A stretch of 14,224 nucleotides of DNA from Stenotrophomonas maltophilia (GTDB taxonomy: Bacteria; Pseudomonadota; Gammaproteobacteria; Xanthomonadales; Xanthomonadaceae), in the NCBI RefSeq assembly GCF_006974125.1, contig NZ_CP037858.1, positions 4,540,001-4,554,224 of the forward strand, written 5' to 3'. Shown one piece after another: positions 8,371 through 14,224 of the stretch (within the stretch, counting starts at the first letter, position 1; every line of letters begins with the position of its first letter). A program made the translations under genes and the position numbers. A model generated the notes under the pieces. The model had not been told where the DNA came from and did not search any database. It was given only the letters and a program-made list of their open reading frames with translations.

Positions 8371-9612
8371 CTAGTACAGAATGCGCGTACGCAGCGTGCC
8401 CGGAATCGCGGCCAGCTCGTCGCGCACGGCGGCGGCCTGTTCCTCGCTGGCGGTGATGTCGATCACCACGTAACCCACCTTCGGGTCGGTGCGCAGGAAC
8501 TGGCCGTCGATGTTGACGTTGTGGCGCGAGAAGATCTCGTTGACCTTGGACAGCACGCCCGGCACGTTCTGGTGGATGTGGAGCAGGCGCAGGCTGTCGG
8601 CGTGCTCGGGCAGCGTCACCTCGGGGAAGTTGACCGCCGACAGGGTGCTGCCGTTGTCGCTGTAGCGCACCAGCTTGGCCGCCACTTCCACACCGATGTT
8701 GTCCTGCGCCTCCAGCGTGCTGCCGCCCACGTGGGGGGTCAGGATTACGTTGTCGTGGCGGGTCAGCGGCGATTCGAAGATATCGCCGTTGCCCTTCGGC
8801 TCGACCGGGAACACGTCCAGCGCGGCGCCGCCGACGTGGCCGCTGGCCAGGGCCGCGTCCAGCGCATCGATGTCGACCACGGTGCCGCGCGCGGCGTTGA
8901 TCAGGTGCGCGCCCTTGCGCATCTTCGCCAGCTCGGTGCTGCCGATCATCCATTGCGTGGACGGGGTTTCAGGCACGTGCAGGGTGACGATGTCGGCGCG
9001 TGCCAGCAGGTCGTCCAGACTGGCTGCTGCACGGGCATTGCCCAGCGCCAGCTTGGTTTCCACGTCGTGGAAGATCACCTGCATGCCCAGCGATTCGGCC
9101 AGCACGCCGACCTGTGTACCGATGTGGCCGTAACCGATGATGCCCAGGGTCTTGCCGCGCACCTCATGGCTGCCGCTGGCCGACTTCGACCAGCCGCCGC
9201 GATGGCACTCGGCGTTCTTCTGGGGGATGCCGCGGGTCAGCATGATCGCTTCGGCGATCACCAGCTCGGCCACGCTGCGGGTGTTGGAATAGGGTGCGTT
9301 GAACACCGGGATGCCGGCCAGTTCGGCCGCATCCAGATCGACCTGGTTGGTGCCGATGCAGAAACAGCCCACCGCGATCAGGCGCTTGGCCTCGGCCAGT
9401 ACCTCAGCGCTGAGCTGGGTGCGTGAACGGATGCCGACGATGTGCGCCTCGGCGATGCGCGCCTTCAGTTCGTCCTCGGGCAGCGCCTTGGTGTGCGCTT
9501 CGATCTGGCTGTAGCCGGCGGCGCTGAACACCTCCACGGCGGTCTGGCTGACCCCCTCCAGCAACAGCACGCGGATATCCTGCTTCGGGAACGAGGTCTT
9601 CTTCGGCGACAT
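8371..9612 (-). CDS. serA: D-3-phosphoglycerate dehydrogenase
   Basis: This 413-residue enzyme, close to the 410 of E. coli SerA, makes 3-phosphohydroxypyruvate from 3-phosphoglycerate, the first step of serine synthesis in the cytoplasm. Order: N-terminal substrate-binding part with IRSRTQL and GCFCIGTNQVD; NAD-binding Rossmann motif GYGHIG (160-165); catalytic Arg242 (NAARGTVVD), Glu271 (VFPVEP) and His294 (TPHVGGST); and a C-terminal ACT domain (about 342-413), the serine-feedback regulatory type. The start is ATG 9612-9610; upstream in-frame codons do not resemble the family. No strong Shine-Dalgarno is seen. It diverges from a D-2-hydroxyglutarate dehydrogenase-type gene across 169 bp and shares a terminator with the convergent NUDIX gene. 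Confidence 0.97.
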   Translation of the reverse strand: MSPKKTSFPKQDIRVLLLEGVSQTAVEVFSAAGYSQIEAHTKALPEDELKARIAEAHIVGIRSRTQLSAEVLAEAKRLIAVGCFCIGTNQVDLDAAELAGIPVFNAPYSNTRSVAELVIAEAIMLTRGIPQKNAECHRGGWSKSASGSHEVRGKTLGIIGYGHIGTQVGVLAESLGMQVIFHDVETKLALGNARAAASLDDLLARADIVTLHVPETPSTQWMIGSTELAKMRKGAHLINAARGTVVDIDALDAALASGHVGGAALDVFPVEPKGNGDIFESPLTRHDNVILTPHVGGSTLEAQDNIGVEVAAKLVRYSDNGSTLSAVNFPEVTLPEHADSLRLLHIHQNVPGVLSKVNEIFSRHNVNIDGQFLRTDPKVGYVVIDITASEEQAAAVRDELAAIPGTLRTRILY

Positions 9613-9781
9613 GGGGCAACACGGCCAGTGGGACAGGGGCCAACCACTATGCCAGATCGTGCCACCAATGGTGCAGTGCGCAATTGGTTGCATCCGTAGC
9701 TATCTGCACGACTGCGGGGCTGGACGCTGGCGCGTGCCGCTGGCACGCTTGCCCGTTCTTCACGCCCCGCGCTGGACCGCC
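9613..9781. promoter_or_regulatory. divergent promoter region of serA and the D-2-hydroxyglutarate dehydrogenase gene
   Basis: This 169-bp gap is the only place for both promoters. An 11-bp perfect inverted repeat, CACCAATGGTG, at 9663-9673 is a candidate regulator site. No convincing sigma-70 hexamer pair was identified on either strand. Confidence 0.35.
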
Positions 9782-11170
9782 ATGACCGATTCCCGCATTG
9801 CCTCGCTGCAGCTGGCCTGTCCCGGCCTGAAGCTGAAGACCGATCCGGCCGACCTGGAGCACTACGGGCGCGACTGGACCCGGCGCTGGACGCCGGCGCC
9901 GCTGGCGATCGCACTGCCGGCCACGGTCGAGGAAGTGCAGGCGGTGATGCGCTGGAGCGCAGGCGAGGGCGTGGCCGTGGTGCCGTCCGGCGGTCGCACC
10001 GGCCTGTCCGGTGGCGCGGTGGCCGCCAACGGCGAACTGGTACTCAGCCTGGAGCGGATGAACAAGGCACTGGCCTACGATGCGGTCGATCGCACGCTGG
10101 TGGTGCAGGCCGGCATGCCGCTGGAAGCCGTCCACAATGCCGCACTGGACCACGGCCTGATCTACCCGGTGGATTTCGCCGCGCGTGGTTCCTGCACGAT
10201 CGGCGGCAACATCGCCACCAATGCGGGTGGCATCCGCGTGATCCGCTACGGCAACACCCGCGAGTGGATCGCAGGGCTGAAGGTGGTCACCGCCAGTGGC
10301 GAACTGCTCGAGCTCAACAAGGGTCTGATCAAGAACTCCAGCGGCTACGACTTCCGCCAGCTGCTGATCGCTTCGGAAGGCACCCTCGGCGTTATCGTCG
10401 AGGCGACGGTGAAGCTGACCGACCCGCCGCCTGCAAGCAACGTGATGCTGCTGGCGCTGCCCAGCTTCGAGGTGCTGATGCAGGTATTCGCCGCGTTCCG
10501 CGCGCGCCTGCAGCTGCAGGCCTTCGAGTTCTTCACCGACCGGGCACTGGAGCATGTGCTGGCGCACGGCGCGCAGGCGCCGTTCGATGAGGTGCACCCG
10601 TACTACGTGGTGACCGAATTCGCGGCCAATGACGAGGCGCAGGAAGCGGCGGCGATGGCCGCCTTCGAGGACTGCATGGGCAACGGCTGGGTCAGCGACG
10701 GCGTGATCAGTGCCAGCGACGCCCAGGCCGCCCAGCTGTGGCGCCTGCGCGAAGGCATCACCGAATCGTTGGCGCGCTACAAGCCCTACAAGAACGACGT
10801 GTCGGTGCGGATCTCGGCGATGCCGGCGTTCCTGGCCGAGACCCAGGCGCTGATCGGGCAGGCCTACCCGCACTTCGACGTGGTCTGGTTCGGCCATATC
10901 GGCGACGGCAACCTGCACATCAACGTGCTCAAGCCCGACGACACCGGCGACGCCGAATTCGTGGCGCAGTGCGAACATGTGACCAAGCTGCTGGCGCAGG
11001 TGCTGGCCCGCTTCGACGGCAGCATTTCGGCCGAGCACGGCATCGGCCTGGTCAAGAAGGGCTACCTGGACAGCACCCGTGGCCCGGCCGAGATCGCCCT
11101 GATGAAGGCGGTCAAACGCGCGTTCGATCCCCAAGCGCGGCTGAATCCCGGCAAGCTCTTCGACCTCTGA
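9782..11170 (+). CDS. FAD-linked D-2-hydroxyglutarate dehydrogenase (GlcD/D2HGDH family)
   Basis: This 462-residue flavoenzyme has a vanillyl-alcohol-oxidase-type FAD fold. FAD-binding segments are VPSGGRTGLSGG (68-79) and PVDFAARGSCTIGGNIATNA (129-148), then GGIRVIRYGNTREWIAGL and SEGTLGVI (198-205). The C-terminal part carries GHIGDGNLH (371-379) and SAEHGIG (416-422). By family knowledge His372, His379 and Glu418 bind the catalytic metal. It closely resembles the Pseudomonas enzyme encoded next to serA, which oxidises D-2-hydroxyglutarate to 2-oxoglutarate and passes electrons to electron-transfer flavoprotein. A D-lactate or glycolate role is the main alternative. The start was chosen at ATG 9782 (MTDSRIASL), since the open frame upstream lies in the serA promoter region. 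The divergent serA neighbour supports the assignment. Confidence 0.88.
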   Translation: MTDSRIASLQLACPGLKLKTDPADLEHYGRDWTRRWTPAPLAIALPATVEEVQAVMRWSAGEGVAVVPSGGRTGLSGGAVAANGELVLSLERMNKALAYDAVDRTLVVQAGMPLEAVHNAALDHGLIYPVDFAARGSCTIGGNIATNAGGIRVIRYGNTREWIAGLKVVTASGELLELNKGLIKNSSGYDFRQLLIASEGTLGVIVEATVKLTDPPPASNVMLLALPSFEVLMQVFAAFRARLQLQAFEFFTDRALEHVLAHGAQAPFDEVHPYYVVTEFAANDEAQEAAAMAAFEDCMGNGWVSDGVISASDAQAAQLWRLREGITESLARYKPYKNDVSVRISAMPAFLAETQALIGQAYPHFDVVWFGHIGDGNLHINVLKPDDTGDAEFVAQCEHVTKLLAQVLARFDGSISAEHGIGLVKKGYLDSTRGPAEIALMKAVKRAFDPQARLNPGKLFDL

Positions 11171-11232
11171 GTGGGCAAAATCCTTCACGTACCCGTTACG
11201 CTCCACGCACCTTCACAACCGGCTTCGCACCG

Positions 11233-11532
11233 ATGACCCGTCCGCTTCTGCTGCTCGCCCTGCTGTCCCTGCCGCTGGCCGGCTTCGCTTCCAGCTTCGC
11301 CGGCACCTCGGCCGGTTCCGCCACCGGTGCATCGTCGGGCTCTTCGGCCAGCAGTTCGGGCGATGACAAGGTGGTGCAGGCTGCACGTGATGATGCCGCT
11401 GCTTTCGTTGCCAGCGACGGCCAGATCCGGGGCGCGCGCCTGCAGGCCGCGCTGGTCCACCTGCGCGAGCAGAGCACCGCCGCACAGCAGCAGAGCGATC
11501 TGGAACTGGCCCGCGCGCTGCTGGCGCGTTGA
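11233..11532 (+). CDS. DUF2388-family exported protein
   Basis: This 99-residue secreted or periplasmic protein starts with a classical signal peptide (MTRPLLLLALLSLPLAGFA, likely cut after Ala19). A Ser/Gly/Ala-rich linker (20-43) leads to the conserved block DDKVVQAARDDAAAFVASDG followed by QIRGARLQAAL (to about 75), which I recognise as DUF2388. Function is unknown. The gene lies 62 bp after the flavoenzyme, 10 bp before the DUF4105 gene on the same strand, so it is probably co-transcribed with the latter. A similar pairing of DUF2388 and DUF4105 genes exists, to my knowledge, in Pseudomonas. No clear Shine-Dalgarno precedes ATG 11233. Confidence 0.85.
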   Translation: MTRPLLLLALLSLPLAGFASSFAGTSAGSATGASSGSSASSSGDDKVVQAARDDAAAFVASDGQIRGARLQAALVHLREQSTAAQQQSDLELARALLAR

Positions 11533-11542
11533 TCCAGGCGGC

Positions 11543-13396
11543 ATGACCTCCGCGTCATCGCTTTCTGTAGCGCCGAGCCATGCTCGGCTGAGCGCCAGGC
11601 GCAGATGGGCGGTTACAGCAGCCGCGCATGGCGTGGCTCTACTGCTGTCCGCTCACGTCGCGCATGCAGCTGATCGCCTGGAGCTCGATCCCTCAGGTCT
11701 CGATCCGGCACAGCAGCAGCTCGCCAGCCAGACCCTGGCCGACGTGAGGGCGCTGCTGCCGGATGGCCTGCTGGCTGCATTGCCGGCACAGGTCCAGGTG
11801 CGCTGGAGCGATGACCTGCCGGCAGATGTGCACGGCCGCGCTTTCGCCGGGCACATCGACCTGCGTAGGGAGTTGCTGGATGACGCCGTGCCCGGCGCCC
11901 GCCGCGCGCGGCGCAGCGCCCTGGTGCATGAGCTGACCCATGTTGCAGACCGTGGCGGCGCGAACTGGTCGCGCAGTGCGCGCTGGCGTGATCTGGCCGG
12001 ATGGCAGCGCAAGCCCTGGCATCTGGGCCGTGGTCACAACGACTTCCGTGACCGTAGTCCGGACACCTATGAATTGAAGGACCCGGCCGAGCATCTGGCC
12101 GTGAACGCCGAGCACTTCGTGCTCGATGCCGAGTTTGCCTGCCGTCGCCCGGCGCTGGCGCAGTGGTACCTGGCGCATTTCGGATCACCTCCGTCGCTGC
12201 CGCAATCCCATTGCTCCACCGCGCTGCCGTTGCTGCAGGCCGATGCGGAGGAGGGCGCCGCGTCATTGCTGCAGCTCGATCCCTCCCGTGTCTACGCGGT
12301 GGACTACCTGTTCGCCGAAGGCAGCGCGCAGCCGATGAGCCGCTGGGGCCACAGCATGTTGCGGCTGGTGATCTGCCGGCCCGGCCGCGCTCCGGGGCCG
12401 GACTGCCGCCTGGACCTGGAGTACCACCGCGTGCTGTCGTTCCGCGCATTCGTCGGTGACGTGCAGATCTCCAACTGGCGCGGGCTGACCGGGGGTTATC
12501 CTTCGCGGCTGTTCGTGTTGCCGCTGCAGCAGGTGGTGGACGAGTACACCAAGGTGGAACTGCGTGGGCTGCAGTCGCTGCCGTTGCAGTTGTCGCCCGG
12601 CGAGATCGCCAGCCTGCTCGAGCGCACTGCACAGGTGCACTGGAGCTATGACGGGCGCTATTACTTTGTCAGCAACAACTGCGCGGTGGAAACCGCGAAG
12701 CTGTTGCAGGCGGGTGTGCCGCGCCTGGGCGAGGCCGGGCTGGCCCAGCTGAGTCCGCGCGGATTGAAGCGTCGGCTGTCCCGGCTGCATGTACTGGACG
12801 AGCAGGTGCTGACGGACCGCAATGCAGCGCAGGCGCAGGGTTACTACTTCGCCTCGGCACGCGACCACTACCAGCAGTTGTTCGATGTGGCGGCTTCGCA
12901 GCTGGACCTGCCGGTGCGCGACGTGCGCGGCTGGTTGAAGCTGCCCGCGCATCAGCGAGCGCCCCGGTTGCTGCAGGGCGACCTGCGTGCCAGCGCCGGC
13001 CTGCTGCTGCTGGAGCAGGCCGCGCAACGCCGCGCCGAACTGCGCGCGCGTGACGTGCTGAAGCGGCAGCTGCTGGCCGCACCGGGCAGCAACGAATACC
13101 AGAATCTGCACGGGCTGCTGGAACAGAGCGGGCAGTGGCTGCGCCCCGGCACGTTGCTGCGGGATGGCGGCTATGGACTGCCGTTGGCCGATGAGCAGGC
13201 GGCACTGGCCGGGGCAGTGGCCACCGCCAGTGCGCAGGCAGTTCCTGCATGGCGGGCATTGCGCGTGCAGCTGCGCCAGACGCTGCCGGTGCCGCAGCGC
13301 GAGGAAATGGACGCGATCGATGCCAATCTCGCCAGGCTCGGCGCGCATCTGCGCGAACAGGCTGCGCCACCGGTTACTGGCGCGGAAGCTCGATGA
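11543..13396 (+). CDS. periplasmic DUF4105 protein with N-terminal HExxH domain
   Basis: 617 residues. The N-terminus is an export signal (RRR at 19-21, hydrophobic 22-38, AHA before the mature protein at about 43). The first domain contains HELTHVAD with His129, Glu130 and His133, a zincin-type metal motif, followed by DPAEHLAVNAEHFVLDAEF (180-198), which could supply a third ligand. The second domain (about 250-420) is DUF4105-like: RWGHSMLRL (His270), a LSFRAFVGD block and SNNCAVETAKLL (Cys380). A long helical C-terminal part follows. I infer an envelope hydrolase or chaperone; no substrate is known. ATG 11543 has only a weak AGGCGG upstream, but no other in-frame ATG lies before the signal. 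The signal-peptide codons contain a SMAG repeat pair. The 3' end overlaps the convergent kinase gene by 23 bp. Confidence 0.88.
   Translation: MTSASSLSVAPSHARLSARRRWAVTAAAHGVALLLSAHVAHAADRLELDPSGLDPAQQQLASQTLADVRALLPDGLLAALPAQVQVRWSDDLPADVHGRAFAGHIDLRRELLDDAVPGARRARRSALVHELTHVADRGGANWSRSARWRDLAGWQRKPWHLGRGHNDFRDRSPDTYELKDPAEHLAVNAEHFVLDAEFACRRPALAQWYLAHFGSPPSLPQSHCSTALPLLQADAEEGAASLLQLDPSRVYAVDYLFAEGSAQPMSRWGHSMLRLVICRPGRAPGPDCRLDLEYHRVLSFRAFVGDVQISNWRGLTGGYPSRLFVLPLQQVVDEYTKVELRGLQSLPLQLSPGEIASLLERTAQVHWSYDGRYYFVSNNCAVETAKLLQAGVPRLGEAGLAQLSPRGLKRRLSRLHVLDEQVLTDRNAAQAQGYYFASARDHYQQLFDVAASQLDLPVRDVRGWLKLPAHQRAPRLLQGDLRASAGLLLLEQAAQRRAELRARDVLKRQLLAAPGSNEYQNLHGLLEQSGQWLRPGTLLRDGGYGLPLADEQAALAGAVATASAQAVPAWRALRVQLRQTLPVPQREEMDAIDANLARLGAHLREQAAPPVTGAEAR
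11567..11642. repeat. pair of SMAG-type palindromes facing each other, inside a coding region
   Basis: The left unit is GTAG (11567-11570) plus a perfect 7-bp stem GCCGAGC/GCTCGGC around CAT (11572-11588). The right unit is the inverse: an 8-bp stem with one wobble (11620-11627 with 11631-11638) ending in CTAC (11639-11642). Inverted GTAG-tagged pairs are a known arrangement of SMAG repeats. Unusually, the pair lies in frame within the first 33 codons of the DUF4105 gene. Confidence 0.7.
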
Positions 13397-14224
13397 CGAA
13401 GCGGCTGCCGCCGGCATTGCCGGGCGTGCAGTAGACGCTGCCACCATGCGCATCAGCGATGGCCTTGACCACCGCCAGGCCCAGCCCGCTGCCGCCGCCC
13501 TGGCGGGAGCGCGAGCCATCGGCGCGCATGAACGGAGTGAAGATGTCGGTGTGGAGTTCCGGGTCGATGCCCGGACCTTCGTCTTCGATTGCCACCTGCA
13601 CGTGTCCCGGCGTGTCATGCACGGCAATCCTCACCTTGCCCGGGCTGGCGTAGCGTCGCGCGTTCTCCAGCAGTGCCAGCAGCGCCTGGCGCAGGCGGGT
13701 CGGGTCGCAGTGCGCGTTGTGTTCCTCGCGGCTGGTTTCCAGCTCCAGCACGAAGCCGGCGGCACGGAACTGCGGGTCGACCAGGGTCATCACCGAGTGC
13801 ACCTCGGCGACCACGTCGGTGCGTGCGCGGCGCACGTCCAGCCGCGCATTGTCGGACAGGCTGAGTACGCGCAGATCCTCGATCAGTCGCGACAAGCCCT
13901 CGACCTGCGCGAGCAGGCTGCGGAACTGTGACTGGTCGGGCTGGAACACACCCTCGGCCAGGCCCTGCAGGCGGCCGCGCAGGATCGTCACCGGGGTCCG
14001 CAGTTCATGGGCGATGGCCGCATGCCACATCGCGCGCTCGCTCTCCATGTGCTGCAGGCGGCGAGCCATTGCATTGAAGTCCTCGACCAGGGTCGCCACC
14101 TCGCCCGGCGAATTCTCTTCGACGCTGGCACGTGCCCCCAGGTCGCCGCCAGCGAGCGCGCGCACGCTGTCCACCAGTGAATTCAAGGGTGACAGGATGC
14201 GATGGGCGAGACGGAACGAGGCGG
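13374..14224 (-). CDS. sensor histidine kinase, BaeS-like, C-terminal part (5' end outside the window)
   Basis: About 283 C-terminal residues of a membrane two-component kinase; the N-terminal sensor and transmembrane helices lie beyond the window. Order from the window edge: HAMP linker ([20 protein letters not shown]); dimerisation and phosphoacceptor helix with H-box IAHELRTPVTILRGRLQGL, whose His codon is at 14007-14009; N-box LLENARRYASPG; G1 EDEGPGID; F region IFTPFMRADGSRSRQGGG; and G2 GSGLGLAVVKAIADAHGG. Spacing and H-box wording are closest to BaeS/AdeS-type envelope-stress or efflux-regulating kinases. The response-regulator partner is not in the window. A TTG at 14186 is not the true start, because HAMP sequence continues upstream of it. 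The TAA stop lies within the last codons of the convergent DUF4105 gene. Confidence 0.93.
   Translation of the reverse strand, partial: ASFRLAHRILSPLNSLVDSVRALAGGDLGARASVEENSPGEVATLVEDFNAMARRLQHMESERAMWHAAIAHELRTPVTILRGRLQGLAEGVFQPDQSQFRSLLAQVEGLSRLIEDLRVLSLSDNARLDVRRARTDVVAEVHSVMTLVDPQFRAAGFVLELETSREEHNAHCDPTRLRQALLALLENARRYASPGKVRIAVHDTPGHVQVAIEDEGPGIDPELHTDIFTPFMRADGSRSRQGGGSGLGLAVVKAIADAHGGSVYCTPGNAGGSRFVIELPRQ
14098..14224. repeat. 127-bp perfect direct repeat, copy B (native position in the kinase gene)
   Basis: It is identical to 2813-2939 and lies in its natural context, the HAMP-coding part of the kinase gene. The distance between copies is 11,285 bp. The repeat reaches the final base of the window, so its true right edge cannot be seen. 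Confidence 0.97.

Noticed and set aside
9647..11206. 519-codon minus-strand frame opposite the flavoenzyme
   Set aside because: The opposite strand carries clear family motifs along its whole length; this frame has none and would also cover the serA promoter region.
11327..11542. Upstream extension of the DUF4105 frame to an ATG at 11327
   Set aside because: It would overlap nearly all of the mature DUF2388 gene and place the signal peptide in the middle of the protein.
12263..13627. 454-codon minus-strand frame crossing the DUF4105 and kinase genes
   Set aside because: It shows no recognisable domain and has antisense composition; both underlying genes are well supported in other frames.

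Overview
The window looks like a Stenotrophomonas chromosome fragment, most likely the S. maltophilia complex. It is GC-rich, with gammaproteobacterial (Xanthomonadaceae-like) rRNA. It carries GTAG-tagged small palindromes (4256-4278 and 11567-11642) of the type known as SMAG in S. maltophilia. No plasmid, phage, IS transposase, CRISPR or tRNA signal was seen.

Layout. Bases 1-2354 are the 3' two-thirds of a 23S rRNA gene, a spacer, a 5S rRNA gene and a strong terminator. Bases 2355-2812 hold two near-identical rRNA-type promoters and what looks like a 16S leader, which stops about where 16S should begin. Bases 2813-2939 are a perfect 127-bp copy of the last 127 bases of the window, a histidine-kinase HAMP segment. 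This copy abuts a 47-codon 5' fragment of mtnB (to 3073). Both joins look chimeric, and the repeat length equals a common assembler k-mer, so the link between the rRNA part and the rest is suspect. From about 2940 onward the sequence reads as ordinary chromosome.

That part holds, in order: a small Cys-rich exported protein with two degenerate tandem relatives (3317-4218); a hairpin-rich 349-bp gap; two paralogous CAT-family amino acid permeases on the minus strand (4568-7553); a divergent NUDIX hydrolase (7732-8301); a long palindrome serving as bidirectional terminator; serA on the minus strand (8371-9612); a divergent D-2-hydroxyglutarate dehydrogenase-type flavoenzyme (9782-11170); a DUF2388 exported protein (11233-11532); a two-domain periplasmic DUF4105 protein with an HExxH motif (11543-13396); and the C-terminal part of a BaeS-like sensor kinase on the minus strand, running off the window end.

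Functional logic. The best-supported partnership is SerA with the D-2-hydroxyglutarate dehydrogenase. SerA-type enzymes can reduce 2-oxoglutarate to D-2-hydroxyglutarate while making 3-phosphohydroxypyruvate, and the neighbouring flavoenzyme would regenerate 2-oxoglutarate. The DUF2388 and DUF4105 genes are adjacent, same-strand and both exported, suggesting a joint envelope role of unknown nature. I found no clearly new multi-gene system. The most unusual items are the 127-bp chimeric repeat, the decaying lipoprotein-like array, the nested inverted-repeat element at 4303-4485, the SMAG pair inside a signal-peptide coding region, and the HExxH plus His/Cys architecture of the DUF4105 protein.
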